Assembly (NCBI RefSeq): GCF_022436705.1 | Contig: NZ_JAKUHT010000001.1 | Span: 1-64,000 of the forward strand | DNA from: Nocardioides sp. CFH 31398 | GTDB lineage: Bacteria > Actinomycetota > Actinomycetes > Propionibacteriales > Nocardioidaceae | DNA: 64,000 nt | Reading direction: 5' to 3' | Part shown: piece by piece, positions 59,374 through 64,000 of the stretch | How the letters are laid out: every line of letters begins with the position of its first letter | Numbering within the stretch: the first letter of the stretch is position 1 | Notes under the pieces: generated by a model | The model's input: only the letters and a program-made list of their open reading frames with translations | Told to the model about the DNA's origin: nothing | Database searches by the model: none | Made by a program: the position numbers and the translations under genes

Positions 59374-59859
59374 ATGGGGAAGCTCGACGAGGGCGCGGGT
59401 CTGCGGCTCGACGACCAGCTCTGCTTCGCCGTGTACGCCGCCGCGAACGCGATCGTCCGCAGCTACCGGCCGCGGCTGGCCGCGATCGGCCTGACCTACC
59501 CGCAGTACCTCGTCATGCTGACGCTCTGGCAGGACGGCGACGCCCCGGTGGGCCGGGTCGCCGCCCGGCTCGAGCTCGACTCGCACGCCGTGAGCCCTCT
59601 CGTGGACCGGCTCGAGGCGGCGGGCCTCGTCTCCCGCGGCCAGGGGGACGACCGCCGGCAGGTCGTCGTCCGTCTCACCGCGGCCGGCCGCCCGCTCGAG
59701 GCCGAGGCGGCCCGGGTCCAGAGCGCCGTCCAGTGCGACACCGGCCTCTCCCCGACGGAGCTGGCCACCCTCCGCGGCGAGCTGCGCGCCCTCGCCGGGC
59801 GCCTCGCCGCCCCCGTGCCTCCACCGACCACGCCCCCAGGAGAAGGAGAACCGTCATGA
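59374..59859 (+). CDS. OhrR-like MarR family redox regulator
   Basis: A 161-residue MarR protein of the OhrR subgroup, recognisable by LDDQLCFAVYAAANAIVRSY and LTYPQYLVML. Cys17 in DDQLCF matches the peroxide-sensing cysteine of OhrR. The winged helix (VGRVAARLELDSHAVSPLVDRL) and wing GQGDDRRQVVVRLT follow. Normal length. Ohr, the usual target, is absent; instead a truncated haemoglobin is coupled by an ATGA overlap. GGGAGGCG lies 7 nt before the ATG. A palindrome upstream is a probable autoregulatory site. Confidence 0.87.
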   Translation: MGKLDEGAGLRLDDQLCFAVYAAANAIVRSYRPRLAAIGLTYPQYLVMLTLWQDGDAPVGRVAARLELDSHAVSPLVDRLEAAGLVSRGQGDDRRQVVVRLTAAGRPLEAEAARVQSAVQCDTGLSPTELATLRGELRALAGRLAAPVPPPTTPPGEGEPS

Positions 59860-60290
59860 CCACCACGCGACCCGAGCCCGACCTCGCCGAGGCCGCCGAG
59901 CAGACCCCGTCCGACGCCTCGCTCTACGAGCGCCTCGGCGGGACGTACGGCATCGCCGGGGCCGTCGACATCCTCGTCGACCGGCTCTTCGACAACATCG
60001 CCGTCAACGCGAACCCCGCCGTCCACGCCCACCACGGCGACCCCGCGAACGCCGCCGGCTACAAGTTCTTGGTGACCGGCTGGTCCATCGAGGCCGCGGG
60101 CGGCCCGAAGTGCTACCCGGGCAAGGACATGGTGACCGGCCACGAGCACCTGGCCATCGACGAGGCCGGCTTCGACGCGGTCTACACCGAGATCGACGCG
60201 ACCCTGAACTTCCTCGGGGTGCCCGACGCCGAGCGCGGCGAGTTCATGGCCATCATCGAGAGCTACCGCTCGCAGGTGGTCCAGGCCTGA
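59856..60290 (+). CDS. Group 1 truncated haemoglobin
   Basis: A 144-residue protein of the group 1 (trHbN-like) family with a 22-residue N-terminal tail. The core starts at SLYERLGGTYGIAGAVDILVDRLF, and GKDMVTGHEHLAIDEAGFDAV holds the proximal haem histidine. It should bind haem and oxygen or NO, and may detoxify NO as nitrate. AAGGAG precedes the ATG, which overlaps the OhrR-like gene's TGA. Control by a thiol-based redox regulator is inferred from this coupling. Confidence 0.88.
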   Translation: MTTTRPEPDLAEAAEQTPSDASLYERLGGTYGIAGAVDILVDRLFDNIAVNANPAVHAHHGDPANAAGYKFLVTGWSIEAAGGPKCYPGKDMVTGHEHLAIDEAGFDAVYTEIDATLNFLGVPDAERGEFMAIIESYRSQVVQA

Positions 60291-60300
60291 GTCTCAGGCC
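60284..60300. terminator. Bidirectional hairpin with both stop codons
   Basis: GGCCTGA-GTC-TCAGGCC, 7 bp with a 3-nt loop. The TGA of the haemoglobin gene and the stop of argO both lie inside. Confidence 0.6.
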
Positions 60301-60905
60301 GGCGCGTGCAGGGCGAGGCCGGCGGCGAGCGCGAGCATCACGACGCCGACGCCGGTCTCGACCCAGCGCCACGTGACGGGCCGGGCGAGGAACGCCCGCA
60401 CCCGCCCGGCGCCGTACCCGAGCACGGTGAACCAGGTGAGGCTGCCCAGCGCCGCTCCCACCCCGAACCACCAGCGGCCGTCCGGGCCGTGCGCCTGGGC
60501 GAGCGAGCCCAGCAGGAGGACGGTGTCGAGGTAGACGTGCGGGTTCAGCCACGTCAGCGCGAGCGTGGTGAGCACGACCCGCTGTACCGACGAGGCCTGC
60601 TCGGTGGCCGCGGTGAGCGCGTCGCCCCGGGCGGCACGGCGCAGCGCCATCACGCCGTACGTCGCCAGGAAGGCGACGCCCGCCCACTGCACGACGCGCA
60701 GGGCGAGCGGCACCTCGGTGACCACGGCGCCCAGACCGGCGACGCCGAGCATCACCAGCACGGCGTCCGAGAGCGCGCAGATCACCACGACCACACCGAC
60801 GTGGTGGCGCAGGACCCCCTGTCGCAGCACAAACGCGTTCTGCGCCCCGACGGCGACGATCAGGGCGAGCAGGGTCAGGAAGCCGGTGGCGAGGGGAGCG
60901 AGCAC
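60294..60905 (-). CDS. argO: LysE/ArgO family amino-acid exporter
   Basis: A 203-residue exporter with about six membrane helices. GAQNAFVLRQGVLRHH near the N terminus, TWLNPHVYLDTVLLLGSLA and the later repeat are the LysE/ArgO signature. It exports arginine or lysine out of the cell. GTG 60905 is fixed by TAGCGT exactly 7 nt upstream on the minus strand. It diverges from an ArgP-type LysR gene. Confidence 0.9.
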   Translation of the reverse strand: MLAPLATGFLTLLALIVAVGAQNAFVLRQGVLRHHVGVVVVICALSDAVLVMLGVAGLGAVVTEVPLALRVVQWAGVAFLATYGVMALRRAARGDALTAATEQASSVQRVVLTTLALTWLNPHVYLDTVLLLGSLAQAHGPDGRWWFGVGAALGSLTWFTVLGYGAGRVRAFLARPVTWRWVETGVGVVMLALAAGLALHAPA

Positions 60906-60912
60906 GCCACCG

Positions 60913-60918
60913 ACGCTA
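60913..60918 (-). promoter_or_regulatory. Leaderless -10 element (TAGCGT) of argO
   Basis: On the minus strand, TAGCGT then 7 nt then GTG 60905. Confidence 0.6.
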
Positions 60919-60931
60919 GGGACGCGCTGCC

Positions 60932-60957
60932 GTGCAGGGAAGCGAAGGTTTCTGCAC
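60932..60957. promoter_or_regulatory. Candidate ArgP operator between argO and argP
   Basis: GTGCAG-N14-CTGCAC, a symmetric dyad whose centre lies midway between the two start codons, fitting a LysR-type site. Confidence 0.45.
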
Positions 60958-60963
60958 ATGCCT

Positions 60964-60969
60964 TAGCGT
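60964..60969 (+). promoter_or_regulatory. Leaderless -10 element (TAGCGT) of argP
   Basis: TAGCGT then 6 nt then ATG 60976; same hexamer as the divergent argO promoter. Confidence 0.6.
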
Positions 60970-60975
60970 TGCTTC

Positions 60976-61836
60976 ATGTACGCCCCGGACCGTCTCGCCG
61001 CCCTCGCGGCCGTGGTGGACGGCGGCACCTTCGAGGCCGCGGCCCGCGCGCTGCACGTCACGCCGTCCGCGGTGAGCCAGCGCGTGCGGGCGCTGGAGCA
61101 GCAGGTCGGCCAGGTGGTGGTCACCCGGACGGCGCCCTGCCGGCCCACCGGGACGGGTGAGGTGCTGCTCGGCCTGGCGCGGCAGACGGCTCTGCTGGCG
61201 GCCGAGACCACGGAGCGTCTCGGCGAGTCCGGCGGGGTGCGGCGGGTGGCGGTGGCGGTCAACGCCGACTCGCTGGCGACCTGGTTCCGCGCCGTCCTGG
61301 CCGAGGTCGCGGGCTGGCCGGGCGTCGCGCTCGAGCTGCACGTCGCCGACCAGGACCACACCACCCGGCTGCTCCGCACGGGCCGGGTGCTGGCCGCCGT
61401 CACCGCCGAGTCCGCGCCGGTGCAGGGCTGCACCGCCCGGCCGCTCGGCGTGATGCGCTACCACCCGGTCGCGGCGCCCGGGGTGCTCGAGCGGGCGCGG
61501 CGGGCGGACGGGGGGCTCGACTGGCGGCGCCTGCCGATGGTCCGCTTCGACGAGGACGACGCCCTCCAGCACGACTGGCTGGCCGCGCATGGCCACGCCC
61601 CGCCGGACGTCGTCCACCGGGTGCCGACCACGGCCGACCTGGTCGCCGCCATCCGGTGCGGGCTCGGCTGGGGGATGGCCCTCGACCACCAGCTCGCCGA
61701 CCCCTCCGCCGCCGACCTGGTCCGCCTCGCCGACGAGCCGGTGCTCGTCCCGCTCTACTGGCAGCGCTGGCGCGTCGACTCCCCGACCCTCGCCCGCCTC
61801 ACCGACGCGGTCCTCGCGGCAGCGGCGCGCCCCTGA
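60976..61836 (+). CDS. argP: ArgP/LysG-type LysR regulator
   Basis: A 286-residue LysR regulator. The N-terminal winged helix (LAALAAVVDGGTFEAAARALHVTPSAVSQRVRALE) and the substrate domain with VAVNADSLATWF and GWGMALDHQLA match the ArgP/LysG group that activates arginine or lysine export. It diverges from argO. Likely ligands are lysine and arginine by analogy; no biochemical detail can be read. Confidence 0.9.
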   Translation: MYAPDRLAALAAVVDGGTFEAAARALHVTPSAVSQRVRALEQQVGQVVVTRTAPCRPTGTGEVLLGLARQTALLAAETTERLGESGGVRRVAVAVNADSLATWFRAVLAEVAGWPGVALELHVADQDHTTRLLRTGRVLAAVTAESAPVQGCTARPLGVMRYHPVAAPGVLERARRADGGLDWRRLPMVRFDEDDALQHDWLAAHGHAPPDVVHRVPTTADLVAAIRCGLGWGMALDHQLADPSAADLVRLADEPVLVPLYWQRWRVDSPTLARLTDAVLAAAARP

Positions 61837-61873
61837 GGGGCGATCGGGTGTCGGTCGCGGCATCCCGCCTGGA

Positions 61874-62224
61874 GGTGGTCGTGCGGTGAGCGAGCCCTGG
61901 CGAGGGAGCGCGTCGAGACCGCCGTCCACGGAGGGGTGGTCGAGCAGTGAGCGAGCCCTGGCGAGGGAGCGCGTCGAGACCGCCGTCCACGCAGAGGTGG
62001 TCGAGCAGTGAGCGAGCCCTGGCGAGGGAGCGCGTCGAGACCGCCGTCCACGCAGAGGTGGTCGAGCGGTGAGCGAGCCCCGGCGAGGGAGCGCGTCGAG
62101 ACCGCCGTCCACGGAGGGTGGTCGAGCGGTGAGCGAGCCCCGGCGAGGGAGCGCGTCGAGACCGCCGCCCACGCAGAGGTGGTCGAGCAGTGAGCGAGCC
62201 CTGGCGAGGGAGCGCGTCGAGACC
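61874..62224 (+). repeat. Six-copy tandem repeat of about 61 bp (dispersed-repeat family)
   Basis: The segment TGAGCGAGCCC recurs at 61887, 61948, 62009, 62070, 62130 and 62191 (periods 61, 61, 61, 60, 61). Each unit runs from GGTGGTCGAGC to GCGTCGAGACC followed by about 15 bases of CGCCGTCCACG. The gap 61837-62328 (492 bp) holds only this array, a short repeat of GCCGGCCCTCCACA, and the start of the GIY-YIG gene region. Confidence 0.85.
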
Positions 62225-62328
62225 GTCGTGATGGCCGCCGGCCCTCCACAGGCGCGCGCAGGCGCCGGCCCTCCACAACCGATCCGTCGCGGGCACCGCG
62301 GGCTCACCGGCGCCGCGATCCTTCGACC

Positions 62329-62655
62329 ATGAGCAGACGCGGATTCGCCTACATGCTCCGTTGCGCCGACGGCAGCTACTACGTCGGCAGCACGACCGAC
62401 CTCGAGCTCCGACTCCATCAGCACAACGAGGGCCTGGGCGCGTCGCACACTCGCCACCGACGGCCGGTCGTCCTCGTGTGGCACGAGGAGTTCGACCGGG
62501 TGGACGACGCCTTCGCTCGCGAGAAGCAGGTCCAGAACTGGTCCCGTGCGAAGCGCGAGGCCCTCATCCGCGGCGACTACACCGCGCTGCCGTCGTTGTC
62601 GGAGCCCACCTCGAGGCGCCGTCGGCGGGAGATGGAGGCGGGGGAGGGCGGTTAG
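62329..62655 (+). CDS. Single-domain GIY-YIG nuclease family protein
   Basis: A 108-residue protein of the COG2827/UPF0213 type. YMLRCADGSYYVGST holds the GIY-YIG-like motif, the Arg of LELRLHQHN is conserved, and the catalytic Glu is in AFAREKQVQNWSRAKREALI. The C-terminal tail is basic. These proteins are predicted DNA endonucleases with unknown role. ATG 62329 has GATCCT 6 nt upstream, a near-match -10. It sits between the six-copy tandem repeat and an inverted degenerate copy of the same repeat. Confidence 0.8.
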   Translation: MSRRGFAYMLRCADGSYYVGSTTDLELRLHQHNEGLGASHTRHRRPVVLVWHEEFDRVDDAFAREKQVQNWSRAKREALIRGDYTALPSLSEPTSRRRRREMEAGEGG

Positions 62656-62663
62656 GCGCCGGC

Positions 62664-62708
62664 GGTCTCGACGCGGTCGTCGCCGGGGCTCCTCCCTGCT
62701 CGACCACC
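62664..62708 (-). repeat. Degenerate inverted copy of the dispersed repeat
   Basis: Reads GGTCTCGACGCGG at the left end and CTCGACCACC at the right end, so it is the inverse of the tandem-array units, nine bases after the GIY-YIG stop. Confidence 0.6.
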
Positions 62709-62757
62709 TCAGGTGCTTCGTCGCCGAGGCGGCTGGTCGATCACCTCTGCAAACGCA

Positions 62758-62804
62758 GAGGGAGTGCGATCCCAGCGCTCCAGGCACTGGGATCGCACTC
62801 CCTC
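62758..62804. terminator. Strong terminator before the acyl-CoA dehydrogenase gene end
   Basis: GAGGGAGTGCGATCCCAG and its exact complement form an 18-bp perfect stem with an 11-nt loop, followed by the gene end at 62827 on the minus strand. Confidence 0.85.
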
Positions 62805-62826
62805 AGGAGGCGCGGTCGGGCTCAGG

Positions 62827-64000
62827 TCAGAACGAGGCCTCGTCCAGCTCCATGATCGACAGGTCGACCGACTCGGCGATGGCGCGCTCGGCGGAGACCT
62901 TGGGGAGGACGTTCGCGGCGAAGAACTTCGCCGCCGCGACCTTGCCCTCGTAGAAGGCCTTGTCCTTGGCCGAGACCTCGCCGCCCAGGGCGTTCAGGGC
63001 GACCTCGGCCTGGCGCAGGAGCAGCCAGGCGCAGACGACGTCCCCGAGCACCATCAGCAGGCGCGAGGTGTTGAGGCCGACCTTGTAGACGTTGCGCAGG
63101 TCGCCGCCCTCGGCGTTCGGGTCGGCGGTCATGAGGTCGGTGATCATGTGGCCGACCAGCGCGTTGGCGTCCTCGAGGGCGGTGGCGAGCAGGCCGCGCT
63201 CGACCTTGAGCCGGCCGTTGCCGGCCTCGGAGGCGACGAACGCGCCGATCTCCTTGGCGACGTGACCGAGTGCCTGTCCCTGGTCCTTCACGACCTTGCG
63301 GAAGAACAGGTCCTGGCCCTGGATCGCGGTGGTGCCCTCGTAGAGGGTGTCGATCTTGGCGTCCCGGACGTACTGCTCGAGCGGGTACTCCGCGAGGAAG
63401 CCCGACCCGCCGAAGGTCTGCAGCGACTCGGTGCCCAGCAGCACCCAGGAGCGCTCCGAGCCGTAGCCCTTGACGATCGGCAGCAGCAGGTCGTTGACCT
63501 TCTCCGCCATCTCGTCGCGCTCCCCGGCGTACGTCGCCTGCTGCACGCGGTCCTGCCAGGTCGCCGTGTAGAGCACCAGGGCGCGCATGGCCTCGGCGAA
63601 CGCCTTCTGCGTCATCAGCGAGCGACGGACGTCGGGGTGGTGGGTGATGGTCACGCGCGGGGCGGTCTTGTCCGCGGCGCGGGTGAGGTCGGCGCCCTGG
63701 ACGCGGGACTTCGCGTAGTCGAGGGCGTTCAGGTAGCCGGCCGACAGCGTGGCGATGGCCTTGGTGCCGACCATCATGCGGGCGTTCTCGATCACCTGGA
63801 ACATCTGCGCGATGCCCTGGTGGACCTCGCCGACCAGCCAGCCGCGGGCGGGCTCGCCGCCGCCGACGGACGGGTCGCCGAAGGTGACCTCGCACGTGTT
63901 GGAGACCTTCAGACCCATCTTGTGCTCGACGTTGGTGACGTGGGCGCCGTTGCGCTCGCCGGTCAGCTCGCCGGTCTCGGGGTCGAAGTGCCACTTCGGC
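62827..64000 (-). CDS. Acyl-CoA dehydrogenase (3' part; 5' end outside window)
   Basis: The frame is open to the window edge, so only the C-terminal 390 residues are seen. [21 protein letters not shown] and the catalytic-Glu segment [19 protein letters not shown] are typical of acyl-CoA dehydrogenases of the larger type, and the final 150 residues form the C-terminal extension found in that subgroup (about 600 residues in full). It should oxidise acyl-CoA with FAD. A start at ATG 63918 can be excluded because the homologous sequence continues upstream ([10 protein letters not shown]). Confidence 0.88.
   Translation of the reverse strand, partial: PKWHFDPETGELTGERNGAHVTNVEHKMGLKVSNTCEVTFGDPSVGGGEPARGWLVGEVHQGIAQMFQVIENARMMVGTKAIATLSAGYLNALDYAKSRVQGADLTRAADKTAPRVTITHHPDVRRSLMTQKAFAEAMRALVLYTATWQDRVQQATYAGERDEMAEKVNDLLLPIVKGYGSERSWVLLGTESLQTFGGSGFLAEYPLEQYVRDAKIDTLYEGTTAIQGQDLFFRKVVKDQGQALGHVAKEIGAFVASEAGNGRLKVERGLLATALEDANALVGHMITDLMTADPNAEGGDLRNVYKVGLNTSRLLMVLGDVVCAWLLLRQAEVALNALGGEVSAKDKAFYEGKVAAAKFFAANVLPKVSAERAIAESVDLSIMELDEASF

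Noticed and set aside
61874..62224. Tandem 61-bp repeats as a CRISPR array or as protein-coding repeats
   Set aside because: The copies are adjacent with no unique spacers, no cas gene is nearby, and 61 is not a multiple of 3, so the repeats shift frame and cannot encode a regular repeat protein.
1..64000. Transposons, integrases, tRNA or rRNA genes
   Set aside because: No transposase or integrase motif and no tRNA- or rRNA-like structure was noticed; a tRNAscan or Infernal run would settle this.

Overview
This 64 kb window is very GC-rich (roughly 70% or more by eye) and reads as the chromosome of a Gram-positive actinobacterium, most likely a Nocardioides-like member of the Propionibacteriales. 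The pointers are an LPXTG surface protein, an AfsR/SARP-type regulator, a PucR/ferredoxin-reductase/acyl-CoA desaturase cluster, a bkdABC set, a fused mrpAB antiporter gene, the very frequent GTG starts and GTGA/ATGA stop-start overlaps, and many start codons preceded by TANNNT at 6-7 nt, the pattern of leaderless actinobacterial transcripts. The assignment rests on gene content only. I see no tRNA, rRNA, CRISPR array, phage or insertion sequence.

Layout. 1-5.3 kb: 3' part of a giant repeat-built cell-wall protein with a coupled lipoprotein. 5.3-9.7 kb: fructosamine-kinase-like enzyme, low-molecular-weight tyrosine phosphatase, holin-like membrane protein, VanZ-like protein, HisC-type aminotransferase and an unknown membrane protein. 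9.7-19.5 kb: two transporter/regulator pairs (ArsR-MFS, and DHA2 efflux with a tandem-MarR regulator), hydrolase, glutathionyl-hydroquinone-reductase-like protein, two paralogous small secreted proteins, CDF zinc transporter, SRPBCC protein. 19.6-25 kb: class I fumarase, then an SDR / CoA-transferase / GntR operon and an EamA exporter. 25-28.9 kb: branched-chain 2-oxoacid dehydrogenase bkdABC, preceded by a possible leaderless small ORF. 28.9-35.1 kb: signalling genes (Crp/Fnr, cyclase-NB-ARC, XRE, Ser/Thr kinase). 35-39.4 kb: epimerase, acetyltransferase, amidohydrolase, SGNH lipoprotein. 39.4-43.2 kb: PucR regulator divergent from ferredoxin reductase and acyl-CoA desaturase. 43.3-52.8 kb: flavin monooxygenase-like protein, SARP regulator, secreted RCC1 protein, double GNAT, hemerythrin, VOC, enoyl-CoA hydratase, DUF6458-like protein. 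52.8-59.2 kb: mrp antiporter operon. 59.3-61.8 kb: OhrR-like regulator coupled to a truncated haemoglobin, and the divergent argO/argP pair. 61.8-64 kb: six-copy 61-bp tandem repeat, GIY-YIG protein, strong terminator, and the 3' part of an acyl-CoA dehydrogenase cut by the window end.

The most unusual structures are non-coding. Three triplets of a 32-bp periodic element (17 conserved bases plus about 15 variable ones) lie upstream of the RCC1-SARP operon and upstream of the flavin oxidoreductase gene. A second repeat family (ends GGTGGTCGAGC and GTCGAGACC) occurs as head-to-head pairs between convergent genes, as a tandem array beside the GIY-YIG gene, and apparently inside the bkdC coding sequence.
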